Source of the DNA: Candidatus Woesearchaeota archaeon
GTDB lineage: Archaea > Nanobdellota > Nanobdellia > SCGC-AAA011-G17 > UBA489
Length of the DNA stretch: 48,863 nt
Assembly (NCBI GenBank): GCA_016845225.1
Contig: JAERTB010000011.1
Location: forward strand, 1 to 48,863
Direction of reading: 5' to 3'
The notes under the pieces: generated by a model
The model's database searches: none
The model's input: only the letters and a program-made list of their open reading frames with translations
What the model was told of the DNA's origin: nothing
Part shown: positions 1 to 8,929 of the stretch, piece after piece
How positions within the stretch are numbered: the stretch's first letter is position 1
Layout of the letters: the number at the start of each line of letters is the position of its first letter
Translations under genes and position numbers: made by a program

Positions 1-170
1 TCTTCATCTTCATGATCATCTTCATCTTCATGATCATCTTCATGATCTTCAGGTGCATGGTCTTGAATTCCATCTCCGTCATGGTCATGGTCATCGTGTC
101 CAAGTTCAGTATCACAACCAGTAGCAAATAAAGCTAAAAATATCAACATTAAAGCAACAACATATTTCAT
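1..170 (-). CDS. Putative lipoprotein with His/Asp/Glu-rich metal-binding region (partial, runs off window start)
   Basis: Manual minus-strand reading from ATG at 170: MKYVVALMLIFLALFATGCDTELGHDDHDHDGDGIQDHAPEDHEDDHEDEDDHEDED...; lipobox FATGC; strong Shine-Dalgarno (AAGGAGGTGAAAAGATG). Confidence 0.8.
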   Translation of the reverse strand, partial: MKYVVALMLIFLALFATGCDTELGHDDHDHDGDGIQDHAPEDHEDDHEDEDDHEDE

Positions 171-183
171 CTTTTCACCTCCT

Positions 184-954
184 TCAATGTCCGTGTGCAG
201 GACCATATAATGTAATTAATGTAATTATTCCAATTCCCAGAATAATCGCAAATATATGCAATAAACTATCTTTCAGATTATGTTGTCTATGTAATTGAGG
301 AATCAAATTCGAAGCAGCAATATATATGAAATTTCCGGCAGCAAAAGGTATGATAAATTCATTGAATCCACTCAATTTATTTACCAAAACCAATCCCACA
401 ATAGTTCCCATTATCGCTGTAGCGGCCGATAAAAAATTAAATATCAGGGCTTTTTTCTTAGACATCCCAGAATAAAGTAACACTCCAAAATCTGCAATTT
501 CTTGTGGAATTTCATGAAATATAATTGAGATAGTTGCAGCAATACCTAATCCAACATTTACAGCATAACTTCCAGCGATTACTAAACCATCAAGAAAATT
601 ATGGATTCCGTCACCTATAAGATTAATTGGTGCAAGATTATATGCGTGTCCATGTCCAGATTCTGTTTCTTCAAATTTTTGGTTATGTTGGAAATGAACA
701 AACTTTTCCAGAATAAACATAACCAAAAATCCTAACAAGAAATATAATGCTATTCCTAAGGTATATTTGTGAGAAAATATTTCAGGTAAAAAATCCATAA
801 ATACAGTTGAAAGCAACACTCCCACTGAAATACTTAAGAGAAATAATAGGAATCTAGAAGATATCTTTTTCTTAAAGAAGAATGGAATTGTAAATATAAC
901 TGAAATTAGTGAAACTATTATTACGCTAACGATAGGATATACAAAATTCATCAA
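184..954 (-). CDS. ZIP family metal transporter
   Basis: Multi-TM protein with HNFLDGLVIAGSY and HEIPQEIADFGVLLYSG, the ZIP TM4/TM5 metal-site motifs; His-rich loop HFQHNQKFEETESGHGHAY. Confidence 0.93.
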   Translation of the reverse strand: MMNFVYPIVSVIIVSLISVIFTIPFFFKKKISSRFLLFLLSISVGVLLSTVFMDFLPEIFSHKYTLGIALYFLLGFLVMFILEKFVHFQHNQKFEETESGHGHAYNLAPINLIGDGIHNFLDGLVIAGSYAVNVGLGIAATISIIFHEIPQEIADFGVLLYSGMSKKKALIFNFLSAATAIMGTIVGLVLVNKLSGFNEFIIPFAAGNFIYIAASNLIPQLHRQHNLKDSLLHIFAIILGIGIITLITLYGPAHGH

Positions 955-1011
955 AATATTAATTAAACGCTCTATTTATAAATATTAATGATTTTTCTTC
1001 TCAATAACAAA

Positions 1012-1386
1012 ATGACACGAAAATCAAGAAATACAATACAAAAAGAATTAATTCGAGATAAGGTTAAAAATATTAAAGAATTTTTCACGGCAGAGGACCT
1101 GTACAAGTCAATTAAGAAGAAATATCCAGAAATCGGACTAGCAACAATATATAGGTTTATGAAAGATTTGAGAAAAACAAAGCAAATCCACACATATATC
1201 TGTAATAAAAAATTTTTATATTCTAACGAAAAAAGATCACATTGCCACTTTATTTGTGAAGAAACAGGAAAGATAACACATTTTGATATTGATTCTCTTG
1301 ATTTCTTAAAAGACAAAATACCTGGATCTATATCAAGTTTTCAGATTGAAATTAAAGGTAAATGTAAAAAATGTTTAAAATCTTGA
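1012..1386 (+). CDS. Fur-family-like metalloregulator
   Basis: wHTH (TAEDLYKSIKKKYPEIGLATIYRFMKDL), HCHFIC, and C-terminal CKKC. TATA-like tttataaata about 30 nt upstream of the ATG at 1012 favours this start over 988. Confidence 0.85.
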   Translation: MTRKSRNTIQKELIRDKVKNIKEFFTAEDLYKSIKKKYPEIGLATIYRFMKDLRKTKQIHTYICNKKFLYSNEKRSHCHFICEETGKITHFDIDSLDFLKDKIPGSISSFQIEIKGKCKKCLKS

Positions 1387-1413
1387 GTGTGTTGGAATAA
1401 ATTAAAATATAAT

Positions 1414-2838
1414 CTATTTTCCACCACAACCACAACCGCCAGATCCGCCACCACAACCGCCACCTTTAGCAACTGCTGCACCAGTCAGAGCATTTCCAGC
1501 ATCTTCATCGCCTTCAACAACGACAAATAATCCTGGAATCATGCCCATCCAACAAGTAAATGGAATCTTTCCAACTTCATTAGGAGTAAATTCAATAATT
1601 TGTTCTCCCATTTTATTATCAAATTCAATTCCCAATCTAGGAACATTAATTCCTTTGTTACATCCAGTAAGTTCTGTGGTTGTTACAACCCACTTAACAG
1701 GAACTCCTTTTTTCAATACAAACTTATCAGGAGTCCAACCTCTGGCAGTAACTTCCATTCTAATAATTTGATAACCGTCTTGCATTTCAAAACCATCTTC
1801 GGATTCACCTTCATTAGTTAACATACTATTAACATCATATCCTGATCCAGTTAAAGCAACACCTCTATTCAACATAATTAAACCAAGAATAATCACAATA
1901 GTTCCAGAAGCTTTCAATATTTTAGTTGTTGCTTTAGCACTTACAAAACTAGTAAAATAGCCAAAACCTAACAACACTGGTAAAGTTCCAACACCGAATA
2001 CAAACAACATTTTAGCCCCTTCAATCATACTTCCAGTTCCAGCAGCCATAATGTAAATTGCTTGCAATGGTCCGCATGCAATCATCAAACCATTCAACAA
2101 ACCAATTACTAACGGATTATTAGAATGTTTTTTACTTTCATAACCTACAAATTTTGCTATGAATTTTGGAACAGTTAATCTGAATTTTCTTAACCAAGGA
2201 ACAAGATTCAACATTTTTAATCCAAAAATAACTAAAAATAATCCTGCAAAAATTCCTGCATAACCTCTCATCTTAGGAGTAAACGCAATTATGCTACCCA
2301 ACAAACCAAACAATGCTCCGATTATTGTATAGGAAGCTGTTTTACCTATTGCATAAGACATATGCATTTGATGTGGTTTCTTTCCTTCTTTTACGCCTTT
2401 CGCAGTATATCCTACAACAAATCCACCACACATACTAACACAGTGGAATCCTGTTAAAAGTCCTACAGTAAACAATAATCCATAGCCCATATTTTGTGTA
2501 ATCGCAGGAACTTCAAAACTTTCAATCAAACCCATACCATAATAACCGACTATCAAAAGACCAAGTATTCCAATTACCCATCCTCCAATATTAACACTAA
2601 CTTCATCATGTTCACTACAAGTATATCCTTTCTTTTCAACTTCTCTGATAATTTTATTTAATGTGGATTTCTTTCCATCATAATTAAATTTCAAAGTACT
2701 ACTAACATAATCTACATCTACATTTTCAACACCTTTAATTCTTGAAACAACTTTAGAAATAATTTTCTCACAACTCTCACAAGTCATTCCTCCAATTGAA
2801 AATTTAGAAGCATTTAACACATTTAATTTTTTACTCAT
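1414..2838 (-). CDS. HMA domain + TauE/SafE-like transporter (UreH/DsbD-like) + cupredoxin-like domain fusion
   Basis: N-terminal GGMTCESCEK HMA motif; TM core GFHCVSMCGGFVVGY; C-terminal cupredoxin-like region (FVLKKGVPVKWVV...IPFTCWMGMIPGLFVV) and GGGCGGGSGGCGCGGK tail. Confidence 0.85.
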   Translation of the reverse strand: MSKKLNVLNASKFSIGGMTCESCEKIISKVVSRIKGVENVDVDYVSSTLKFNYDGKKSTLNKIIREVEKKGYTCSEHDEVSVNIGGWVIGILGLLIVGYYGMGLIESFEVPAITQNMGYGLLFTVGLLTGFHCVSMCGGFVVGYTAKGVKEGKKPHQMHMSYAIGKTASYTIIGALFGLLGSIIAFTPKMRGYAGIFAGLFLVIFGLKMLNLVPWLRKFRLTVPKFIAKFVGYESKKHSNNPLVIGLLNGLMIACGPLQAIYIMAAGTGSMIEGAKMLFVFGVGTLPVLLGFGYFTSFVSAKATTKILKASGTIVIILGLIMLNRGVALTGSGYDVNSMLTNEGESEDGFEMQDGYQIIRMEVTARGWTPDKFVLKKGVPVKWVVTTTELTGCNKGINVPRLGIEFDNKMGEQIIEFTPNEVGKIPFTCWMGMIPGLFVVVEGDEDAGNALTGAAVAKGGGCGGGSGGCGCGGK

Positions 2839-3035
2839 TTTACTTTGTATCCCTCATCTTCTATCGTCTTTTTTATTTTATCTAAAGAAACTTTTGATTC
2901 ATCGAACTCAATAATTCCTATTCCTGTTTCAGAATTAATATTAGAATTATCTACTCCCACATCTTCAAGAGCATCTGAAATTAACATTGAACAACTCGGA
3001 CAATGCATTCCCTCAATTTTTAATTCAACTTTCAT
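2835..3035 (-). CDS. Small heavy-metal-associated (HMA) domain protein
   Basis: MKVELKIEGMHCPSCSMLISDALEDV; CxxC motif of the HMA fold. SD-like TGGAGG upstream of the internal ATG at 3035. Confidence 0.9.
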   Translation of the reverse strand: MKVELKIEGMHCPSCSMLISDALEDVGVDNSNINSETGIGIIEFDESKVSLDKIKKTIEDEGYKVK

Positions 3036-3126
3036 AGTTGTTGCCTCCAATCATAAACAACAATAGTCTGAAACAGTTTATAAAAGAAGTAGTGAAACTA
3101 GTTTCAAACTAGAATATTTTAACAAT

Positions 3127-3300
3127 TTATCGTTTAAACCAACTATATGCTAGGAAAAAACCAGCAATTAAATTTAATATTGAATGTCCAACAATTTGAT
3201 CTGCAGGCATTCCATAACCTAGCATATACAAGTGTGTTGCGAAAACAATAGTAATTCCAATCCAGTAGGAAATTTTAACAGTTTGTTTTATTTTTACCAT
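3127..3300 (-). CDS. Small two-TM membrane protein
   Basis: Manual translation: MVKIKQTVKISYWIGITIVFATHLYMLGYGMPADQIVGHSILNLIAGFFLAYSWFKR; GGAGGTGG SD-like sequence upstream; not in the supplied ORF track (57 aa). Confidence 0.75.
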   Translation of the reverse strand: MVKIKQTVKISYWIGITIVFATHLYMLGYGMPADQIVGHSILNLIAGFFLAYSWFKR

Positions 3301-3744
3301 TTAATCCACCTCCATCTTTTTACCAGTTTCAATCATAGTATCATAAACAAATTCCCTATATTCTGGAAATTCTTTTTTCAATTGATTAGTATTATACCCC
3401 AAATCAAAAATATCATTTAATGCAATACCTACAGCAGGAGAACGGTTCATTCCAAAATGACAATGTACTAACAATGTTTCAATATTTGAATAATTTTCTC
3501 TAAAATCAGTAATAATTTTCTTAGCTTTTTCTTCATTAAAAACTACATCTTGAGGATCTAATCCTCCAGGTATTCCTGGCCAAACATCATCAAAAGTATA
3601 CCAATTACTCCCTACCCAATTATCACTCATAGCCAAAGCATGTAAGTGGTCAACTGTCCTTTCACTACAAATTCTTATGGCATAAGTCTTATTTTCAGGA
3701 ACATATTGTATTGCATTCCGTAAAGATAATATTTCTAGTTTCAT
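3301..3744 (-). CDS. Dual-specificity/tyrosine phosphatase-like protein
   Basis: VHCHFGMNRSPAVGIAL contains the CX5R(S/T) phosphatase loop. Confidence 0.85.
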   Translation of the reverse strand: MKLEILSLRNAIQYVPENKTYAIRICSERTVDHLHALAMSDNWVGSNWYTFDDVWPGIPGGLDPQDVVFNEEKAKKIITDFRENYSNIETLLVHCHFGMNRSPAVGIALNDIFDLGYNTNQLKKEFPEYREFVYDTMIETGKKMEVD

Positions 3745-3828
3745 GATTCAATTAAGAAGTAAGGATTTAAATCCCTTTCTAAAATAATATTAAGAAACAA
3801 TTAAATACTAATCTAAACATAAAAAATC

Positions 3829-4620
3829 ATGAAAGAGATATATTCTATTCTAAGAAAAACTTCAATACCCTTACTAATCACTGCAATATTTACTATTTTT
3901 AGTGGGTTTTTAATAACTAAGAATTTTTTAGTGGATTCAATAAGTTATGATACTTCTTTATTTATTCATACAAAACTTTTACCATTAATTTTTATCGCAT
4001 TATTATATCTTCATGCTATTGCAGGAACTTTAATCATCTGCGTTCGAAGTAAAAAGTTCAATAATAGTTTAACAAAGATATCAATTATTCTAACTTACAC
4101 ATTAATATTTTCATTATTCTTCTTTATGTTTTTTGCAGAAAGGCCCACATTAGATCTAGATTCTTCTAAAACAACTCAAGAAGGCAATATAAATTCACAA
4201 GAAGAAATAATTCAAGACAAACAAATAACCGAAATACTAAAGATTAAATTAAATTCTCTAGAAATCTCAAAACATAATAAAATTTCTGATTGCTGGATGA
4301 TTATTGAGAATAAGGTATATGATCTAACTAGTTATATGAATTATCATCCACCTGGTTCAGATGAATTAATACCTTATTGTGGAAAAAATGGAACCAATGC
4401 TTTCAATACAAAAAATAAGGGTTCACCACATTCTTCGGCAGCAAATGACATTCTCGATTCCCTATTCATTGGAAATTTAGATCAAGAAGTTAAAGAAGAT
4501 ATATTAATACAAAGAATAGGCTCAATTAATACTTCCTCAAATAGTAATGGAAACTATCAAGCAAGATACGAGGAGGAGGATGATGATGACTGGGAAGACG
4601 ACTGGGATGATGATGACTAA
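3829..4620 (+). CDS. Membrane protein with C-terminal cytochrome b5-like heme-binding domain
   Basis: HNKISDCWMIIENKVYDLTSYMNYHPPGSDELIPYCGKNGTNAF...SPHSS (b5 HPxG and second His); N-terminal TM helices with His residues; very acidic C-terminus. Confidence 0.88.
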   Translation: MKEIYSILRKTSIPLLITAIFTIFSGFLITKNFLVDSISYDTSLFIHTKLLPLIFIALLYLHAIAGTLIICVRSKKFNNSLTKISIILTYTLIFSLFFFMFFAERPTLDLDSSKTTQEGNINSQEEIIQDKQITEILKIKLNSLEISKHNKISDCWMIIENKVYDLTSYMNYHPPGSDELIPYCGKNGTNAFNTKNKGSPHSSAANDILDSLFIGNLDQEVKEDILIQRIGSINTSSNSNGNYQARYEEEDDDDWEDDWDDDD

Positions 4621-4847
4621 ATCATTCTAATCAAACTAATCAAAGAAATTAAAATCCAAACGCCATTCAAAAACACTAAAGGAAACGCCTTTTTCTTCAA
4701 AGCTAAGTACAATAAAAATAATGAACCAAATGCATTCATCAACACATAACCTAAACTCTGAGCAACAAATACACCCAAACTAATCAAAGAATAAGCACCT
4801 AAAACTAATAGCATACCTATCCAACCAAAAATATCTTCAAAATTCAT
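4617..4847 (-). CDS. Small integral membrane protein
   Basis: 76 aa hydrophobic ORF; ATGA-type overlap with the downstream end of the 4844-5326 gene. Confidence 0.75.
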   Translation of the reverse strand: MNFEDIFGWIGMLLVLGAYSLISLGVFVAQSLGYVLMNAFGSLFLLYLALKKKAFPLVFLNGVWILISLISLIRMI

Positions 4848-5326
4848 ATAAATACGCTATCCAAAATTACTATGTTTGTCATTCCTCTTCGTTTACGATC
4901 AATCAAACCCTTGCCCTCTAATCTATCTAATATCCTACTAACTTTAACTTTATTCATACCACTTTCTTTAATTAAATCGCTTTGATATATTGAACCCTCT
5001 TTCAATTGAATTAAATCGATTAATTTTTTCTCCTCTTCATTTAATCCAGAAATTAACTTTTTCTTTTTAACATGAGACAATTTAGTGGTTTTAACTCCTT
5101 CCTCTTTCATAAAAAAAGCCAAAAAACTTCCAAATAAAACCAGCAAACCCATTAACCCATAACTAATTTTTTCCTGAGTTTTCAAAGTAACTTGCATAGG
5201 GCAAGAAGTTCCGTGATCACAACTAGTATTAACAATTGTTTCTAATGCATTATTAAAAGATAGTACAATAAAAAATAATAAAATTGCTATTCCGATAACT
5301 AAAAATCCAACGTGTTTGTTTTTCAT
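4844..5326 (-). CDS. Membrane-anchored winged-helix (MarR-like) transcriptional regulator
   Basis: Two N-terminal TM segments, then EEEKKLIDLIQLKEGSIYQSDLIKESGMNKVKVSRILDRLEGKGLIDRKRRGMTNIVIL. Confidence 0.85.
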   Translation of the reverse strand: MKNKHVGFLVIGIAILLFFIVLSFNNALETIVNTSCDHGTSCPMQVTLKTQEKISYGLMGLLVLFGSFLAFFMKEEGVKTTKLSHVKKKKLISGLNEEEKKLIDLIQLKEGSIYQSDLIKESGMNKVKVSRILDRLEGKGLIDRKRRGMTNIVILDSVFI

Positions 5327-5348
5327 AAAAATTAATTAGGAACTTGAT

Positions 5349-5750
5349 TTATATGTCTTTTCTAATATGTTTATACTGCAAATCTTCGCTAATTAACTGT
5401 TCAACACTGGAATAATTCATAGATTTACCCATTCTTCTTGCACCATCTAGACATCCCAGAGTCGCAAAACCAATTAATCCATAAGGTGAACTCCAAAAAT
5501 ATTCATCAAATGCAAGACCCAAAGTAAATCCGCCAATAAAACTTCCAACACCTTTTGCCATTTCATTTAATCTACATGAAGCAAGATATGATGCAACCTT
5601 AACAATATCACCTGTACCTTCTAATTTGCTAGTAAATTCAGAAATTCTCATAGTTTCATACACTTTTCCAGTGTGCGGAGCATGTTTTTTGTTAAATCTA
5701 TATAATTCCACTATTCCATCTAAATTTTTTTGTATTTCTTCAGTTTTCAT
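5349..5750 (-). CDS. Hypothetical protein
   Basis: 133 aa intact ORF in a coherent gene run; no family recognised. Confidence 0.7.
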   Translation of the reverse strand: MKTEEIQKNLDGIVELYRFNKKHAPHTGKVYETMRISEFTSKLEGTGDIVKVASYLASCRLNEMAKGVGSFIGGFTLGLAFDEYFWSSPYGLIGFATLGCLDGARRMGKSMNYSSVEQLISEDLQYKHIRKDI

Positions 5751-5775
5751 GATCTCTATCCCTAAACAGCAATAT

Positions 5776-6297
5776 TTAAACTTTCCGCTTAATAACTATT
5801 AAACCATCTCCAAGGCCAGTTTCCTTCCATTCTAACCAATTCAAACTCTCTATGTATTCAAAAAAATCACCCATTTTTTCCTTATGGGATATAGTATTAT
5901 CTACAAATATCATAAAATCATCATCTAAAACGTTCAAAACTTTTTCTAAATATTTCTTATATTCAGATTTCATTGCATCAATCAAAACCACATTAAATTT
6001 TTCACCTAACCTATCAATTTCTTCTAAAGCATTACCTAAAATTAATTCTACATTATCTACACTCTTCAAATTTTCTTTAGCCTCATTAAATCTTTCAGAA
6101 TCAATTTCTAAACTAACTACTTTATCTGCAACTTTAGCAAACCATAAAGCAGAATAACCATTAAATGTTCCAATCTCTAAAACTTTAATTTTATCAAACA
6201 ATAAACTATTTACAATAAATTCAATAGTCTCCTGAGAAATATTCCATTTAACTCGTTTATTTTCAAGTTTCTTTATCTTTTCTTCAATTAAATTCAT
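5776..6297 (-). CDS. O-methyltransferase-like SAM-dependent methyltransferase
   Basis: VLEIGTFNGYSALWFA, VVSLEIDSERF, FNVVLIDAMKSEYKKYLEKVLN; COMT/PCMT-like pattern. Confidence 0.85.
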   Translation of the reverse strand: MNLIEEKIKKLENKRVKWNISQETIEFIVNSLLFDKIKVLEIGTFNGYSALWFAKVADKVVSLEIDSERFNEAKENLKSVDNVELILGNALEEIDRLGEKFNVVLIDAMKSEYKKYLEKVLNVLDDDFMIFVDNTISHKEKMGDFFEYIESLNWLEWKETGLGDGLIVIKRKV

Positions 6298-6785
6298 ATT
6301 CCTGAAAGGATGTATTCCACTGAATCAGTAAACTCATTTTTTTCTTCTGTATAAGGGCCACCATACATAGGATTGTCAATATGTCCTTCAACAAAAAGTT
6401 TAGAATATTCATATGCTTGATCCATGCTTCTTGCAGCGGCAATAGTTGCAATTTCGGCAGCAGCTAATTCTTCATCTGCAATTTTATAACTCATACGGTT
6501 TGCTCCTAAAAATGCAACAGAAGTTAAGAAACCAGTTCTTTTATTTCCATCACTAAAAGGGTGACCTTTTACGATTCTAGATAAGTAATATGCAGCCAAG
6601 CCTTCGACTGTTTTTTCTTCATGATAAAATGCATCATGGCAAATTGAACCTAAAGTTCTATTTTTACCATTTAATCCACCATAAGCTTCAAGGGTAGATG
6701 CATGTAAGCCTTCAATTATTTTTTCATCCATATAGACGATTCCATCTTTAGCGATGAATGTTCCGTAATCTTTTGATAAACTCAT
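6294..6785 (-). CDS. Fic/Doc family protein
   Basis: HPFSDGNKRTGFLTSVAFL, the Fic/Doc core motif HxFxDxNKR. Confidence 0.9.
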   Translation of the reverse strand: MSLSKDYGTFIAKDGIVYMDEKIIEGLHASTLEAYGGLNGKNRTLGSICHDAFYHEEKTVEGLAAYYLSRIVKGHPFSDGNKRTGFLTSVAFLGANRMSYKIADEELAAAEIATIAAARSMDQAYEYSKLFVEGHIDNPMYGGPYTEEKNEFTDSVEYILSGI

Positions 6786-6851
6786 TTGTATAGTCTCCAG
6801 TATATATTTTCAACCAAAACCTTTATTAATTATTAGTTTATAAACTTAACT

Positions 6852-6905
6852 ATGCAAAAACAACAATACAGCACAATAGACTCTGTAAGGGTATCAGGCA
6901 GTTAG
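6852..6905 (+). other. Candidate leader mini-ORF (17 aa) upstream of polyamine/hypusine operon
   Basis: ATG...TAG reads MQKQQYSTIDSVRVSGS*; TATA-like tttataaac just upstream. Could be chance. Confidence 0.25.
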
Positions 6906-6966
6906 TTTTAGCATAAATTCTATTATAATTAATCAAAAAACCTATTTCGGTTATTCGGAGATTAAA

Positions 6967-7908
6967 ATGCAAAAAGTAAAAGATTTCAAATGGACAAAGA
7001 ACAGCAAAACTGAAAATTTAGTAGATGCATTAGGAAACGTAGGATTCCAATCTATTGAGCTAAAGAAAGCCGTAGATAATGTAATCAAAATGAAAAAGAA
7101 CGGAGCTAAAATCTTTTTAACATTCACTTCAAATATGGTAACCTCTGGATTAAGAGGTTTTTTCGCACAATTAATTAGACTAGGAATACCAGATGTAATA
7201 GTTACTACTGTGGGTGGTTTAGAGGAAGACATCATGAAATCCCAAGGAACAGATTTCATTGTTGGCGATTTTAATTCTGATGATCTTGAATTAAATGAAA
7301 AAGGAATCAACAGAGTAGGAAATTTATACATTCCAAATGAATCATATATTAAATTTGAAGATTTAATGAAGCCCATGTTAACAGAAGTTTACAAGAAAAA
7401 ACAAAGAATTACAACTTCAGAATTATTAAACGAATTAGGTTCGCAACTAAAAGATGAAAATTCAATACTTTATCAGGCACATAAAAACAAAGTTCCAATT
7501 TTTTGTCCAGCAATAACTGATGGTTCAATGGGATTTCAACTTTACATGTTTCAACAAGACAATCCAGATTTCATAGTTGATGTAGTAAAAGATTTTTCAA
7601 ACATTCTATTCAGTGTTTCTCAAGATGATAAAAAAGGAATTATCTCTTTAGGAGGAAGTATTTCAAAACATCATGCAATTTTAGCAGGAGTTTTAAATGG
7701 TGGAATGGATTATGCAATTTATATGACAACAGCAAGACCCACATCAGGTAGCATGAGTGGGGCAACAACAAATGAGGCAAAATCATGGGGTAAAGTAAAA
7801 GATGATTCAGACGTAGTTACAGTCGTTGGAGACGTTACAATCAACTTTCCTTTAATGATGACTGCAGCACTAGAAAAACTATCTAGAGAGGGATTAATCA
7901 ATGAGTAG
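6967..7908 (+). CDS. dys: Deoxyhypusine synthase
   Basis: TSNMVTSGLRGFF, SGSMSGATTNEAKSWGKVK (catalytic Lys region), VVGDVTINFPLMMTA. Confidence 0.93.
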   Translation: MQKVKDFKWTKNSKTENLVDALGNVGFQSIELKKAVDNVIKMKKNGAKIFLTFTSNMVTSGLRGFFAQLIRLGIPDVIVTTVGGLEEDIMKSQGTDFIVGDFNSDDLELNEKGINRVGNLYIPNESYIKFEDLMKPMLTEVYKKKQRITTSELLNELGSQLKDENSILYQAHKNKVPIFCPAITDGSMGFQLYMFQQDNPDFIVDVVKDFSNILFSVSQDDKKGIISLGGSISKHHAILAGVLNGGMDYAIYMTTARPTSGSMSGATTNEAKSWGKVKDDSDVVTVVGDVTINFPLMMTAALEKLSREGLINE

Positions 7909-8929
7909 GGCCAAATTTATCTTAAACAAGAGTAAAGTAATTGAACAGTTAAACAAAACTTACGAACTTGCGGACGAAGTCTCATACAGTTTGAAAACAA
8001 ACTATGAAGTTGGAAAAATATTAGAAAAAGAATCTAAGTGCCAATTTAGTGTACATTCACTAAAAGCATCACAAGAAGTAGAATCTTCAGAAAGAATTTG
8101 GTTTTTTGCTCAAGCATGGAATAAAGAAGAATTAAAAAATTTACTAAAAAGAGGTATAACTTCATTTGTAGTAGATAATGAAAAAGATTTACAAGTTTTA
8201 TTAGAAAACACTACAGAAAAAGTAAACTTACTTCTAAGAATGAAATTACAAGAAAATACTGTTCACACAGGAAAACATTTTGTATTTGGATTTTCTTCAA
8301 AAAGAACAAATGAATTAATTGAAGAACTATCAACTCATAAAAAAATAAATAAGATTGGAATTCATTTTCACAGAAAAACACAAAATGTAAGTGAATGGGA
8401 AATAAAAGAAGAACTACAAGATTCATTAACCAAAGAAACTCTAGAAAAGATAAGTTTCGTAAACATTGGAGGGGGGCTTCCAAGCATTTACAAAAATTAT
8501 AAATTAGAAGCATTAGATTCAATTTTCACAAAAATTAAAGAAGTAAGAGACTGGCTTAATCAAAACCAAGTAAAAATGATTATTGAACCGGGCAGATTCA
8601 TTGCTGCACCTTCAATAAAGTTAGAAACTACTGTAAAAAACATTTACAATGGAAACATTATTGTTAATGCATCAGTATACAATTCTGCAATGGACACATT
8701 CATAGCAAATATCAGATTAAACATAGCGGGAGAAACCACAGCAGAAGAAGGAAGGCCATTTACAATTAAGGGAATAACTCCAGATTCTTTAGATATTTTT
8801 AGATATAGAGTGTTTTTATCAAAAAAACCAAAGATTGGAGAACAAATAACCTTCCTAAATGCAGGAGCATATAACTTTTCAACAGATTTTTGCAAATTAC
8901 CAAAAATACCTACAGAGGTTGTAGAATGA
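7901..8929 (+). CDS. PLP-dependent fold-III amino acid decarboxylase (ornithine/arginine/DAP decarboxylase family)
   Basis: VSYSLKTNY (PLP Lys), IGIHFH, VNIGGGLPS, MIIEPGRFIAAPS, NAGAYNFSTDF; 8-bp overlap with upstream gene. Confidence 0.88.
   Translation: MSRAKFILNKSKVIEQLNKTYELADEVSYSLKTNYEVGKILEKESKCQFSVHSLKASQEVESSERIWFFAQAWNKEELKNLLKRGITSFVVDNEKDLQVLLENTTEKVNLLLRMKLQENTVHTGKHFVFGFSSKRTNELIEELSTHKKINKIGIHFHRKTQNVSEWEIKEELQDSLTKETLEKISFVNIGGGLPSIYKNYKLEALDSIFTKIKEVRDWLNQNQVKMIIEPGRFIAAPSIKLETTVKNIYNGNIIVNASVYNSAMDTFIANIRLNIAGETTAEEGRPFTIKGITPDSLDIFRYRVFLSKKPKIGEQITFLNAGAYNFSTDFCKLPKIPTEVVE

Noticed and set aside
1-60. Short repeated tcttcatcttcatgatcatc units, possibly a CRISPR or satellite
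   Set aside because: It is the codon repeat for an Asp/Glu/His-rich stretch of the lipoprotein, with no spacers.
972-1316. Minus-strand ORF antisense to the Fur-like gene
   Set aside because: Hydrophobic, low-complexity product opposite a well-supported coding gene; AT-rich shadow ORF.
8211-8522. Minus-strand ORF inside the decarboxylase gene
   Set aside because: Leu/Phe-rich shadow frame of a conserved gene.
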